Shown here: positions 55,434-64,000 of the stretch, piece after piece
How positions within the stretch are numbered: position 1 is the stretch's first letter
How the letters are laid out: each line of letters starts with the position of its first letter
DNA from: Acinetobacter seifertii
Lineage (GTDB): Bacteria; Pseudomonadota; Gammaproteobacteria; Pseudomonadales; Moraxellaceae
Reading direction: 5' to 3'
Length of the DNA stretch: 64,000 nt
Assembly: GCF_000368065.1 (NCBI RefSeq)
Contig: NZ_KB851200.1
Location: 1,357,204-1,421,203 of the forward strand
Program-made: the position numbers and the translations under genes
Notes under the pieces: generated by a model
Told to the model about the DNA's origin: nothing
The model's database searches: none
What the model saw: the letters and a program-made list of their open reading frames with translations, nothing else

Positions 55434-56195
55434 TTACTCAAAAGACTCAACAGGCATATTATTTAGACGGTCAAGATCTGCTTGAGTATCAACACCTGGC
55501 GGTAAATTCGCTTCTGCTACAGCAATAGCAATACGGTGCCCATTTTCTAAAACACGTAATTGCTCAAGACTCTCTAACTTTTCAAGTTTACCAATGTCCC
55601 ATGTAACATATTCTTGTAACAAGTTCACACGATAAGCGTATAAACCTAAATGACGAAATGCTTGACTATGTAAAGTTGATTCAGCTTGTTTAGCACCATC
55701 TCGATCATAAGGAATAGTTGCACGACTAAAGTACAAAGCTTCATTTTGATTAGACATGACCACTTTCACAATGCTGTCACGCTGAAACTCATCTAAAGCA
55801 TAAATAGGCTCACATAATGTGGACATTGAGCAATTTGGTTTTTCAACTAGAAGCTTAGCAACCTGCTGAACAAGTTGAGCTGGCAGTAAAGGCTCATCAC
55901 CTTGTACATTTACAATAATGTCATCCGCATCCCAACCTTGAATACGAGCAACTTCACTTAAACGGTCTGTTCCCGATGGATGTTCAGCACTTGTTAAAAC
56001 AACATCAACGCCCTCTGCACGGCATATTTCAGCAATACGGTCATCATCGGTTGCTACACACAGATCATCGAAACCTTCAACTTTCTTTGCCTGATCTACT
56101 ACGCGTAAAATCATAGGACGATCATGAATAAGTAACAATGGCTTACCTGGCAAACGCGAGCTTGAGAAGCGTGCTGGAATAACGATGTGTTTCAT
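55434..56195 (-). CDS. kdsB: 3-deoxy-manno-octulosonate cytidylyltransferase
   Basis: A 253-residue enzyme that activates Kdo to CMP-Kdo for lipopolysaccharide. It opens [20 protein letters not shown], with [19 protein letters not shown] and [20 protein letters not shown]. It follows lpxK (nine-base gap), and the cluster msbA-lpxK-kdsB builds and exports lipid A-Kdo. The presence of kdsB shows the strain uses Kdo in its inner core. Confidence 0.96.
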   Translation of the reverse strand: MKHIVIPARFSSSRLPGKPLLLIHDRPMILRVVDQAKKVEGFDDLCVATDDDRIAEICRAEGVDVVLTSAEHPSGTDRLSEVARIQGWDADDIIVNVQGDEPLLPAQLVQQVAKLLVEKPNCSMSTLCEPIYALDEFQRDSIVKVVMSNQNEALYFSRATIPYDRDGAKQAESTLHSQAFRHLGLYAYRVNLLQEYVTWDIGKLEKLESLEQLRVLENGHRIAIAVAEANLPPGVDTQADLDRLNNMPVESFE

Positions 56196-56204
56196 TTTTT
56201 CTTC

Positions 56205-57215
56205 CTAAGATATTTGAATATCAAGCTTTTGCAATTGCTGATTTAAAACCTGATAGCATTCTTCAGACAAAACAGCTTTAACAGGTACGACCCAAATAGG
56301 CCGTTTAAATTCTGGATGCTTTTCGAGTAACGGTAACAACTTAACCGCATCTTTTTCAGTCGTAATGATAGGTTGGTCATCATTAAATACAAGGTCATCA
56401 ATAACGTAATCATGATGATCACGAAAAGCATGCTCTTGAAATTGGTTTATACCTAAACCTTTAAGTGTTTGGTAAAAGCGCTGAGGAAAACCAATACCAA
56501 CTACTGCATGGTAATTATTTTGAGTATTAAATGATAACTCAATTGCTGAAGAAACATTCAACAAGTAAGGTTGGCCTGCATCCAAATGCATATGCATTGC
56601 TGTTGAAGGGGCAAATGCATGTTCGATTACTGTACCCGTTTTTAAACGTTCAGCAGGTTCACGCAAATAGCCTTCTGGTAATAACTTTCTATTTCCAAGG
56701 CCACGATTTTGATCAAGCACAATCCATTCTATTTGACGGCCTAATGCCCAATGTTGCAAACCATCATCACTAATAATTAAATCTAGTTTTGTTGATGCTA
56801 ATAATAACTCGATTGCTGCTTGTCTATTGGGCCCTACAGCCATAGGTACGCCAGTTGACTGTACAATCAAAGCAGGTTCATCTCCTGCTTCAGCTGCCTG
56901 ACTTGGGGATTTTACCAACATAGGAAAAGGACCAGCTCCACCATACCCCCGACTAATTACCCCTACTTTTACGTTATGTTGTTTTAGGTAGTTAACTAGC
57001 TCTATTAATAATGGCGTTTTGCCACTACCTCCCACTGTAATATTTCCAATCACCATGACCGGTACAGGCGCGTTATAGACCTTTTTTAAACCGGACTTAT
57101 AAAAATGACGATTCAATAAAAACCCAGCACGATACAAACATGATAATGGACGCAAAACAACTAACCAATTTGATTGTTTATTCCATGCATTTTGTATCAG
57201 CTGGGCTAAAGACAT
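56205..57215 (-). CDS. lpxK: Tetraacyldisaccharide 4'-kinase
   Basis: A 336-residue inner-membrane kinase that adds the 4' phosphate of lipid A. P-loop is NITVGGSGKTPLLIELVNYL (about residues 58-77), followed by VGVISRGYGGAGPFPMLVKS and LIISDDGLQHWALGRQIEW. Two bases separate its start from the msbA stop. Length is typical. Confidence 0.95.
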   Translation of the reverse strand: MSLAQLIQNAWNKQSNWLVVLRPLSCLYRAGFLLNRHFYKSGLKKVYNAPVPVMVIGNITVGGSGKTPLLIELVNYLKQHNVKVGVISRGYGGAGPFPMLVKSPSQAAEAGDEPALIVQSTGVPMAVGPNRQAAIELLLASTKLDLIISDDGLQHWALGRQIEWIVLDQNRGLGNRKLLPEGYLREPAERLKTGTVIEHAFAPSTAMHMHLDAGQPYLLNVSSAIELSFNTQNNYHAVVGIGFPQRFYQTLKGLGINQFQEHAFRDHHDYVIDDLVFNDDQPIITTEKDAVKLLPLLEKHPEFKRPIWVVPVKAVLSEECYQVLNQQLQKLDIQIS

Positions 57216-57217
57216 AC

Positions 57218-58945
57218 TTAGTTGTCCTCAAAATTACGCTGATGTAATTGATGATAAGCACCCTGTTTAGCAAGTAATTCTTGATGAGTACCTTGTTCAA
57301 CAATTTGTCCACGATCTAACACAACAATACGGTCTGCATTTTCAATTGTTGATAAACGATGCGCAATCACAATCGTTGTACGATCTTGCATCGCTTCATC
57401 AAATGCTTGTTGAATAAAATGCTCAGATTCATTATCAAGCGCACTTGTCGCTTCATCTAAAATAAGAATTGGCGCATTTTTCAAAATTGCACGAGCAATT
57501 GCTATACGTTGACGTTGACCACCAGACAAGTTTAAGCCTTGAGCACCTAAGACAGTATCGTACCCATTTGGTAAGTTCATAATAAAGTCATGGGCATAAG
57601 CAGCTTTTGCTGCGGCTATCACTTGTTCATCACTTGCATCATGTAACTGACCATAAGCGATATTTTCACGTACTGTTCGGTTAAACAAAACAACTTGCTG
57701 ATTTACCATTGCAATTTGCGTGCGCAAACTTGAAAGCTCAATATCACGTATTGGTAAATTATCTAAATAAATTTGACCACTTGAGACTTCTTGGAAACGT
57801 ACCAACATGTTCACTAAAGAGGTTTTACCAGCACCAGAACGGCCTACTAATGCAACAGTTTCGCCTGGGCGGATATCTAAAGAAAAGTCTTTAATCGCCT
57901 GAGTGCCATCAGCATAGTTAAGTACAACATGATCAAAACGAATTGCACCTTGCAACTTAGGCTGAAGCTGACCACTGTTTTCTTCTTCAGGTAAATCTAA
58001 TAATTCAAAAACTGAATGTGCTGCCGCCAAACCACGCTGCAACTTCTCATTGACATCAGTTAAGTTTTTGACAGGTTTAGAAAGTAAGCCAGCAGCTGTA
58101 ATATATGCGACAAACTCACCAGCACTTGTATTACCTAAAATTTGTGGTCTTAAAGCCAACCATACAATAAGAGCCATTGCGCAAGCCATAACCACTTGAA
58201 CAACGGGGCTATTCAGGTTTTGTACAATCACCATTTTTAAACCGCGTTTTAAGTTCTCTTCAGATGACTTATAAAAACGCTCTTGCTCTGACTCTTCACC
58301 TGCGAAACTTTTAACAACTGCACTACCACCAATACTTTCTTGTACTACATGGTTGACATCACCCATAGTATCTTGCACTTGCAGTGAAAGTTTACGCATT
58401 CTTTTTGATGCCCTACGTACCAAAACACCAATAATAGGTAGGAAAACCATGATACAAATAGTCAAACGCCAATTTGTATAAAACAAATAACCCAACAATC
58501 CCAAAGTAATCATGCCATCTCGAACGATGGTTTTTAAGGATTCAGATGAAGCAGCCGTCAGCTGTTCAACGTTATACATAATTTTGGCTGTAATGTGTCC
58601 CGAAGAGTTATCGAGATAATACTGGGCTGGCAATCTTAAAAGTTTTGCATAAACCTCTTGGCGAATGCTAAAAACTAAACTACGAGATATAACAGCAGTA
58701 TAGTAGCCACCCATAAATAGGCCAAGACCACGGAAAAATACTAATAAAATAATTAGTAAAGGGAACCAATCCAGATCCGCTCTACTCGAATTTTGAATTG
58801 CATCAATAATGAATTTAATGAGCTTAGCAACTGAAACCTCTGTTGCTGAGTTCATACCGAATCCGATAAGAACTAATAAGGCCACGCCCCAATAAGGTTT
58901 TAAATAAGATATGAGACGCAAATAAACCTTAAAATCTTGATTCAC
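57218..58945 (-). CDS. msbA: Lipid A export ATP-binding/permease protein MsbA
   Basis: A 575-residue ABC half-transporter that flips lipid A to the outer leaflet. Six membrane helices lie within residues 1-320 (for example WGVALLVLIGFGMNSATEVS, LGLLGYLFYTNWRLTICIM); the ATPase has VALVGRSGAGKTSLVNMLVR, LNLSGGQRQRIAIARAILKN and ILILDEATSALDNESEHF. Its start overlaps the exbD stop by four bases, so translation is coupled to exbD. Confidence 0.95.
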   Translation of the reverse strand: MNQDFKVYLRLISYLKPYWGVALLVLIGFGMNSATEVSVAKLIKFIIDAIQNSSRADLDWFPLLIILLVFFRGLGLFMGGYYTAVISRSLVFSIRQEVYAKLLRLPAQYYLDNSSGHITAKIMYNVEQLTAASSESLKTIVRDGMITLGLLGYLFYTNWRLTICIMVFLPIIGVLVRRASKRMRKLSLQVQDTMGDVNHVVQESIGGSAVVKSFAGEESEQERFYKSSEENLKRGLKMVIVQNLNSPVVQVVMACAMALIVWLALRPQILGNTSAGEFVAYITAAGLLSKPVKNLTDVNEKLQRGLAAAHSVFELLDLPEEENSGQLQPKLQGAIRFDHVVLNYADGTQAIKDFSLDIRPGETVALVGRSGAGKTSLVNMLVRFQEVSSGQIYLDNLPIRDIELSSLRTQIAMVNQQVVLFNRTVRENIAYGQLHDASDEQVIAAAKAAYAHDFIMNLPNGYDTVLGAQGLNLSGGQRQRIAIARAILKNAPILILDEATSALDNESEHFIQQAFDEAMQDRTTIVIAHRLSTIENADRIVVLDRGQIVEQGTHQELLAKQGAYHQLHQRNFEDN

Positions 58946-59370
58946 TCAGAAAAACCTCTAGAAGGAACTTTGGTACTAATATTGATGTTAACAAAACCGA
59001 GTTGTCCTGCTACATCCATAACACGAATAACATCCTGATGAGACGCTTTTGCATCTGCAGCAATGATAAACATAAAATCACGGCGCTCTTGAGCAATTTG
59101 CTTAATTGCAGTACTCAAATCTGCTATATCTTTGGTAGACAATGCCTGACCGTTGACAGCGTAATGACCGCTAGAGTCTACCACGACTTCAATTTTATGA
59201 TCGTACTGTTTTGGTGGGACGCCTTGCGCATCTGGTAATGTTAAATTGATACGACTGGGCTGGTTAAAAGTAGTAGATAACAATAGAAACACTAAAATAA
59301 ACAACAAACAGTCAATCATCGGCGTCAGATTGATATGAATATCTTCAACTTGAGAACGTTTAAACTTCAT
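58942..59370 (-). CDS. exbD: ExbD/TolR-family protein upstream of msbA
   Basis: A 142-residue ExbD/TolR-type protein with the membrane segment NLTPMIDCLLFILVFLLLST carrying the key Asp, and a periplasmic domain with KIEVVVDSSGHYAVNGQAL. It pairs with the ExbB-like gene upstream (15-base gap) and is coupled to msbA. The exbBD pair next to msbA-lpxK is common in beta- and gamma-proteobacteria; the job in envelope biogenesis is not known. Confidence 0.92.
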   Translation of the reverse strand: MKFKRSQVEDIHINLTPMIDCLLFILVFLLLSTTFNQPSRINLTLPDAQGVPPKQYDHKIEVVVDSSGHYAVNGQALSTKDIADLSTAIKQIAQERRDFMFIIAADAKASHQDVIRVMDVAGQLGFVNINISTKVPSRGFSE

Positions 59371-59385
59371 ATTGTTCCCTATCCC

Positions 59386-60021
59386 TCAACCAACACGACG
59401 GTGTTCTTGAGCAACAGAAGAGCGTTTGTAAAACAGTGATGCGTGAAAGAGCGTAGACTGCTGCTCTAATTCCGCAATGTAGTTTTGCACTACTCTTTGA
59501 AAATAGCGATATGAAATAAGAGCAGGAATTGCAATAAGCATACCAACGGCGGTCGTAATTAGGGCTTTTGAAATACCCGGAATCATTAGACTTGGACTAC
59601 CTGCCGAACCAAAATCAATCACTAGAAAAGACTCAATAATCCCTACAACTGTCCCAAGCAACCCAAGTAATGGTGCAATCGCACTTAAAGTTCCCAAGAA
59701 ATTAATATTTTTTTCTAAATAAGAAATTTCTTGAGAAGCCATTGCTTCCATTTGTGCTCGAGCAAACTGCTCACCATGCTCCTGATGCTCAAAACCAGCT
59801 TTTAGAATATTTCCTAATGCTGTGTTTTGGGCAGCAGTATCCTGCTCCAAATTTGTGATGATATGAGAAACATCTGCACTACCATCACTCATCAGTAATT
59901 TGGGCAAAACTTGTGAACGTCTTAAACGTATAAAACGCTCAATACTAATAGCGACCGTTAAAATTGAACACAAAATTAAAGGCAGCATTAACCAGCCACC
60001 CGCTTTCACAAGTTCCCACAT
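59386..60021 (-). CDS. exbB: MotA/TolQ/ExbB proton channel family protein
   Basis: A 211-residue ExbB-type protein with three membrane helices: GGWLMLPLILCSILTVAISI, LGTLSAIAPLLGLLGTVVGI and ALITTAVGMLIAIPALISYR. GLLGTVVGIIESF is the family signature. No signal extension, unlike the exbB at 32.2 kb. First of exbB-exbD-msbA-lpxK-kdsB; 49 bases upstream lies parB. Confidence 0.93.
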   Translation of the reverse strand: MWELVKAGGWLMLPLILCSILTVAISIERFIRLRRSQVLPKLLMSDGSADVSHIITNLEQDTAAQNTALGNILKAGFEHQEHGEQFARAQMEAMASQEISYLEKNINFLGTLSAIAPLLGLLGTVVGIIESFLVIDFGSAGSPSLMIPGISKALITTAVGMLIAIPALISYRYFQRVVQNYIAELEQQSTLFHASLFYKRSSVAQEHRRVG

Positions 60022-60070
60022 ATTTTCTTCCCCAAGAATATAAATTAGAAATATATGACCTAACTTAGAA

Positions 60071-60958
60071 TTACTCTGGCAAACAAATATTCAAAATACC
60101 ATCTAACTCATCGAGTGAATGATAATGAATAACAAGCTTACCTTTACCTTTCTGGTTATGATCAATTTTAACATTGGCACCAAATCGCTCAGATAATTTT
60201 TGCGTTAATTGCTCAATGTCTGGTGCAACAGGAGTTTTTTCTTTTTCCTGTTTAGGCTCATTCCAATCGCGCACTAACTGTTCGGTCTGACGAACAGATA
60301 ATCCTTTTTCGATAACAATTTTGGCAACTTCAAGCTGCTCTTTGCCTTTTAAAGTCAAAATGGCACGAGCATGCCCCATATCAAGCTGGCCCTGTTGCAT
60401 AAACTCTTTAATATCATCAGCCAAGCTTAATAAACGCAGTAAATTACTCACAGTTGTTCTTGCTTTACCAACAGTATCAGCAATTTCCTGATGACTTAAA
60501 CCAAACTCATCATGAAAACGTTGCAATGCTAAAGCTTGATCAATAGGGTTTAAATCTTGACGCTGAATGTTTTCAATCAGCGCTAAAGCAATGGCAACTT
60601 GGTCATTTAAATCACGAACAATTGCAGGAATTTCAGTTAAACCGGCAATTTGTGCAGCACGCCAACGACGCTCACCTGCAATGATTTCGTAAGGATGAGC
60701 TTCATCATCTACAGGGCGGATAACGATTGGCTGCATTACCCCATGCTTTTCAATAGATAATGCTAACTCTTGCAAATCATGTTCATGAATAAAACGACGT
60801 GGCTGATATTCACCACGTTTCAACAAATTCACATCAATTTGCTTTAATTGACCATGATCAAGCGCTTGAGCTTCTAGTTGTAATTTTTCTTTTTGAATTG
60901 AACCAAGTAATGCATCTAAACCACGTCCTTTCGCCAATCCGCGTTTTTTGATGCTCAT
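60071..60958 (-). CDS. parB: Chromosome partitioning protein ParB
   Basis: A 295-residue ParB/Spo0J CTPase that loads at parS sites. It opens with KKRGLAKGRGLDALLGSIQK, has LALSIEKHGVMQPIVIRPVD, the CTP-binding IIAGERRWRAAQIAGL, the VALIENIQRQDLNPIDQA helix and an HTH (LSHQEIADTVGKARTTVSNL). It overlaps parA by four bases (ATGA). In gamma-proteobacteria rsmG-parA-parB usually lies near oriC. Confidence 0.96.
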   Translation of the reverse strand: MSIKKRGLAKGRGLDALLGSIQKEKLQLEAQALDHGQLKQIDVNLLKRGEYQPRRFIHEHDLQELALSIEKHGVMQPIVIRPVDDEAHPYEIIAGERRWRAAQIAGLTEIPAIVRDLNDQVAIALALIENIQRQDLNPIDQALALQRFHDEFGLSHQEIADTVGKARTTVSNLLRLLSLADDIKEFMQQGQLDMGHARAILTLKGKEQLEVAKIVIEKGLSVRQTEQLVRDWNEPKQEKEKTPVAPDIEQLTQKLSERFGANVKIDHNQKGKGKLVIHYHSLDELDGILNICLPE

Positions 60959-61737
60959 ACTTTACTTCCTTTCTTCACTTTACTTTTCTTTAACATCTCA
61001 GCTGCAAGATTTAAGTATGCAACTGCACCTTTAGAACTTTTCTCAAAATAGATAACTGGTAAACCATGTGCAGGCGCTTCTGCCAATCGAACGTTACGTG
61101 GAATTACGGTATCGTAGAGTTTTTTACCAAAAAACTGCTCCAACTCAGCTGATACATCACGTGTCAAAGCATTACGTGCATCATACATAGTACGTAACAC
61201 ACCAATGATTTCTAAATCAGGATTTAAAGCTTTTTGAATACGATCGATAGTTTGAGTTAAATCTGCCAAACCTTCTAATGCGTAGTACTCACATTGCATA
61301 GGAATAATTACACTATCTACCGCCGCTAAGGCATTTACTGTAATTAAACTTAAGCTAGGTGCACAGTCAACAATAATGTAATCAAATGAATTTCTGATTT
61401 CATTTAGTGCATTCTTTAAAATGAATTCACGTCCTTCTTGTTCCGCAATTGCCAACTCAACGCCTGAAAGCTCACGGTTCGCGCCTAAAACCTTATATCC
61501 AACCTCTGCCTTTTGAATTGCTGTTTCGATTGGAACTTCACCCAATAAAACATCAGTAATTGAATAAAGCAGATCATTCTTTTGAATTCCAGACCCCATC
61601 GTTGCATTACCTTGCGAATCTATGTCGACAAGTAACACACGTTTTTTCAATACAGCTAGTGACGCTGCAAGATTTACTGCAGTCGTTGTTTTACCAACAC
61701 CACCTTTTTGGTTTGCAATCGCAATAATTTGAGCCAT
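60955..61737 (-). CDS. parA: Chromosome partitioning ATPase ParA/Soj
   Basis: A 260-residue ParA-family ATPase. The deviant Walker A is IANQKGGVGKTTTAVNLAAS (residues 7-26), Walker A' LLVDIDSQGNATMGSGI and Walker B IIVDCAPSLSLITVNALAA. It binds DNA non-specifically and pulls ParB-parS complexes. Between rsmG and parB. Confidence 0.96.
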   Translation of the reverse strand: MAQIIAIANQKGGVGKTTTAVNLAASLAVLKKRVLLVDIDSQGNATMGSGIQKNDLLYSITDVLLGEVPIETAIQKAEVGYKVLGANRELSGVELAIAEQEGREFILKNALNEIRNSFDYIIVDCAPSLSLITVNALAAVDSVIIPMQCEYYALEGLADLTQTIDRIQKALNPDLEIIGVLRTMYDARNALTRDVSAELEQFFGKKLYDTVIPRNVRLAEAPAHGLPVIYFEKSSKGAVAYLNLAAEMLKKSKVKKGSKV

Positions 61738-61758
61738 GGTAACCCTAATACTTTTTAT

Positions 61759-62391
61759 TTAAATTCGTTGAAGTAAAAGTAAATGACGTTGTTCATCAAG
61801 TCTTGGTACATGCAGTTCAATTACTTTACATGAAAACTCTTGCTTAAGCTCTTCCATTTCTTCAAATGGAATGAGTCCTTTCATTGCAGCAATTATGCTC
61901 TGATCATGTAAATATGGACGCGCAGCATCAACAAAATCAGTTAGTGATGCAAATGCACGACTTGTAATCACATCAAACTGACCAAGCTCATCAATTGTTT
62001 CTTGATTTTCAACACGTGTTTGCACAGCTACTACGTTTTTAAGCTTAAGGTCAGCAATAAACTGTTTCAAAAAGCGAATTTTCTTACCATTTGAATCAAG
62101 CAATACACAAGAACGTTCCGGCTGACATAAAGCAATGATCATGCCTGGCATGCCACCACCTGTACCTACATCTAGCAAGCGCCCTGCTGGTAAGTCTTTC
62201 AAAATACTTAGGCTATCTAACAAATGCTTCACTAACATTTCTTTCGGATCACGAATCGCTGTTAGATTATAAGCTTTGTTCCAAAGTACCAAAGCATCTT
62301 GATACTTTAACAATAACGCCAAAGCTTCATCGCTAAGCGATAAACCTAATTTTTGACTACCCTGTTGTAACTCTTGAAAAAACGGATGCAT
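61759..62391 (-). CDS. rsmG: 16S rRNA (guanine527-N7)-methyltransferase RsmG
   Basis: A 210-residue SAM-dependent methyltransferase. The SAM site is GRLLDVGTGGGMPGMIIALC and the C-terminal VIELHVPRLDEQRHLLLLQRI-type end is usual for GidB. LTAIRDPKEMLVKHLLDSL near the N-terminus is also conserved. The usual neighbour mnmG (gidA) is not immediately upstream; instead murU and amgK lie there, 88 bases away. Confidence 0.95.
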   Translation of the reverse strand: MHPFFQELQQGSQKLGLSLSDEALALLLKYQDALVLWNKAYNLTAIRDPKEMLVKHLLDSLSILKDLPAGRLLDVGTGGGMPGMIIALCQPERSCVLLDSNGKKIRFLKQFIADLKLKNVVAVQTRVENQETIDELGQFDVITSRAFASLTDFVDAARPYLHDQSIIAAMKGLIPFEEMEELKQEFSCKVIELHVPRLDEQRHLLLLQRI

Positions 62392-62478
62392 AAACAGATA
62401 ACATCTAAGTAAAATTTAAAACAAAGTATACCCATTTATGCATCGTGGAACACTATTTAACGATTAGGGATTACGCAG

Positions 62479-63168
62479 TTAATCGTAGAAGCCTTCACGA
62501 ATTTGCAAATCTAGCTCCATTAAGCGCTCTGGCGTCCCTACATCTACCCATGCACCTTTAAGCTTTTCAGCGGATACCTTTTGATTTTGCATTGATTGCT
62601 TCAATAGTGGAGCTAAAGGACGTTTACCAGGTTCCAATCCATCAAAAAGCTTAGGATGGATAACAGACACACCACTAAAAGTTAGATTCTCACCCTTCAC
62701 ATCTTGATCAAATGCAAAAGCGCGCCCATCCAATAATGTAAAGTCGCCTTCAGGATGTTGTTTAGGATTATCAACCAATACAAGGTGTGCTAAATCATCA
62801 TTTAGCTTAATATCGCAGAGAGCTTCAAAATCCATAGTGGTCCAAACATCACCATTCACTAGAATAAAAGGATCTGCTCCAAGTAGTGGCAAAGCATTAA
62901 TAATGCCGCCAGCTGTTTCAAGACCTTCTTCTTCTCGTGTCCAACGGATGTCCACACCAAATTGAGAACCATCGCCTAAACTACTAATCAGCTTATCAGC
63001 CAACCAGGCAGAATTGATGACTATTTCAGTCACACCAATTTTCTTAAGTTTTTCGATATGCCACACAATAAGTGGCTTACCGCCTACCTCAAGCAGAGGC
63101 TTTGGTGTATATAGCGTAAGTGGTCGCATACGATTGCCCAAGCCAGCAGCAAGAATCATTGCTTTCAT
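62479..63168 (-). CDS. murU: N-acetylmuramate alpha-1-phosphate uridylyltransferase
   Basis: A 229-residue nucleotidyltransferase of the sugar-1-phosphate type: MKAMILAAGLGNRMRPLTLY is the nucleotide motif, with TPKPLLEVGGKPLIVWHIEK and PFILVNGDVWTTMDFEALCD. Directly coupled to the upstream kinase gene (TAATG). With AmgK it forms the bypass that recycles MurNAc into UDP-MurNAc without MurA, lowering dependence on fosfomycin-sensitive synthesis. The assignment rests on this pairing. Confidence 0.92.
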   Translation of the reverse strand: MKAMILAAGLGNRMRPLTLYTPKPLLEVGGKPLIVWHIEKLKKIGVTEIVINSAWLADKLISSLGDGSQFGVDIRWTREEEGLETAGGIINALPLLGADPFILVNGDVWTTMDFEALCDIKLNDDLAHLVLVDNPKQHPEGDFTLLDGRAFAFDQDVKGENLTFSGVSVIHPKLFDGLEPGKRPLAPLLKQSMQNQKVSAEKLKGAWVDVGTPERLMELDLQIREGFYD

Positions 63169-64000
63169 TATGCTGCTACCTCATAGCTACCATATTTCTC
63201 GATAAACTTAGGCATCACTATCTTATTTACAAATGACATGAACTCTTCAAGCTCTGCGTAACCACGACTTTCCTCAAGTAAATACCACATCACTCGCGGT
63301 AAATCTTTTAGGTATCCTGACTTGCCATCTCTCTCAAACAAGCGGACAAAAATACCCAAAATTTTGATATGGCGTTGAATTGCCATTAAATCAGCATCAC
63401 GTTTAAATTGCTCAAAACTTCGGTTTTGTTTAGCAGAGACTGGTAAAAGCTCATAGAAAACTTTAAACCAATGATAAACACGTTCGGCATTCCACTGAAC
63501 ATATGCATCGCGCGTAATCGAGATTAAATCATATGTATCGGGCCCAATAACCGCATCTTGGAAATCGATTACACCCAATTCTTCTTGGCTTGCAATCTTC
63601 ATCAAATTACGGCTATGAAAATCGCGATGTACAATAACCTGAGGTTGAGCTAGTGCTGATTGAGCCAAAAAATCAAAAGCATTATCAATAATTTTCTTTT
63701 GCTCAGCCGTTGGATGAATTCCAAGTGATGGCAACATCCAGTCTGTTAACAAGTGCATTTCTGACATTAACTTTTCATAAGAATAAGCTGGAAAATTGTC
63801 AGTGCCATTAATCGATTGCAAATGAACGAGCTGCTTAAAGCTTTGTTCGTAATACTGATCTACTGTTTCATCATTTAATAATGTAGATAACAGCACATCC
63901 CCAAAGTCTTCTAACAAAAGAAAACCTTGAGTAAGATCCTTTGCAATAATTTGGGGTACCCGAACTCCATTACCCGCAAAAAACTCGTCAATCGTCACAA
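63168..64000 (-). CDS. amgK: N-acetylmuramate/N-acetylglucosamine kinase AmgK (5' end outside window)
   Basis: The C-terminal 277 codons of an aminoglycoside-phosphotransferase-fold sugar kinase. The catalytic loop is VIVHRDFHSRNLMKI and the metal site VIDFQDAVIGPDTYDLISI, as in AmgK, which phosphorylates MurNAc at C1. About 60 N-terminal residues lie beyond base 64000; an in-frame GTG at 63998 is only an internal codon. Stop and murU start overlap (TAATG). Confidence 0.9.
   Translation of the reverse strand, partial: VTIDEFFAGNGVRVPQIIAKDLTQGFLLLEDFGDVLLSTLLNDETVDQYYEQSFKQLVHLQSINGTDNFPAYSYEKLMSEMHLLTDWMLPSLGIHPTAEQKKIIDNAFDFLAQSALAQPQVIVHRDFHSRNLMKIASQEELGVIDFQDAVIGPDTYDLISITRDAYVQWNAERVYHWFKVFYELLPVSAKQNRSFEQFKRDADLMAIQRHIKILGIFVRLFERDGKSGYLKDLPRVMWYLLEESRGYAELEEFMSFVNKIVMPKFIEKYGSYEVAA

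Noticed and set aside
62437..62452. parS-like half site upstream of rsmG (right half CGTGGAACA)
   Set aside because: It matches a palindromic parS consensus at about 12 of 16 positions, but the left half is poor. Nearness to parAB is tempting, yet real parS sites are near-perfect palindromes.
1..64000. Prophage, integron, CRISPR array, toxin-antitoxin or defence island
   Set aside because: No integrase, transposase, phage structural gene, regular repeat-spacer array, or defence-type gene was recognised; most of the window is conserved housekeeping DNA.

Overview
The window is about 64 kb of AT-rich gamma-proteobacterial chromosome that reads as Acinetobacter, probably the A. calcoaceticus-baumannii group. 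The evidence is a fused phosphatase/mannitol-1-phosphate dehydrogenase at the left edge, an alkM-alkR alkane hydroxylase locus, the iscRSUA-hscBA-fdx order without iscX, a tonB-exbB-exbD-exbD cluster, and the block murU-rsmG-parA-parB-exbB-exbD-msbA-lpxK-kdsB-holB. The species is inferred from gene content; no rRNA, tRNA or CRISPR array was seen.

Layout. 1-2.1 kb: mtlD (runs off the left edge) and a 430-bp spacer with a Fur-box promoter and several consecutive hairpins. 2.1-9.9 kb: ybaK, an orphan ORF, an ABC1-type kinase, two acyl-CoA dehydrogenases, then alkM (carrying an in-frame amber codon) divergent from alkR. 10-13.7 kb: ppiD, hupB, a phasin-like gene and a UbiJ-like membrane protein. 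13.8-19.2 kb: the ISC iron-sulfur operon with an IscR box on its promoter. 19.2-29.8 kb: a class III cyclase, a HIT protein, mfd, a Dyp peroxidase, a two-domain GST-like protein, rraA, a Rossmann-fold protein, rpsT and a histidine phosphatase. 29.8-34 kb: the 3' half of cysQ joined directly to the 3' part of a TonB-dependent receptor gene (a deletion junction), followed by intact tonB-exbB-exbD-exbD. 34-42 kb: a frameshifted acetyltransferase, malate synthase G, zapE, an AraC regulator divergent from a Baeyer-Villiger-type monooxygenase, and lysO. 42-64 kb: an almost entirely leftward block of housekeeping genes (pyrF, lapA, ihfB, rpsA, cmk, tadA, ung, queD, gspHIJK, tatD, pilZ, holB, kdsB, lpxK, msbA, exbBD, parAB, rsmG, murU, amgK).

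How the genes work together. The ISC operon builds Fe-S clusters and IscR senses them. The alkane locus, acyl-CoA dehydrogenases, malate synthase and BVMO suggest use of hydrocarbons and fatty acids through the glyoxylate route, although alkM carries a nonsense codon here. AmgK/MurU recycle peptidoglycan sugars; KdsB, LpxK and MsbA make and flip lipid A/Kdo; GspH-K are pseudopilins of type II secretion.

The most interesting points are: (1) an unassigned, apparently Fur-repressed transcription unit at about 1.9-2.1 kb with three consecutive RNA stems and a 23-codon ORF, a candidate iron-responsive small RNA or micropeptide; (2) a palindrome-rich, in-frame insertion that stretches the GspJ prepilin leader to about 68 residues; (3) the cysQ/TonB-receptor deletion junction; (4) the alkM amber codon and the acetyltransferase frameshift; (5) an acyl-CoA dehydrogenase pair in which one partner lacks the catalytic-Glu motif.
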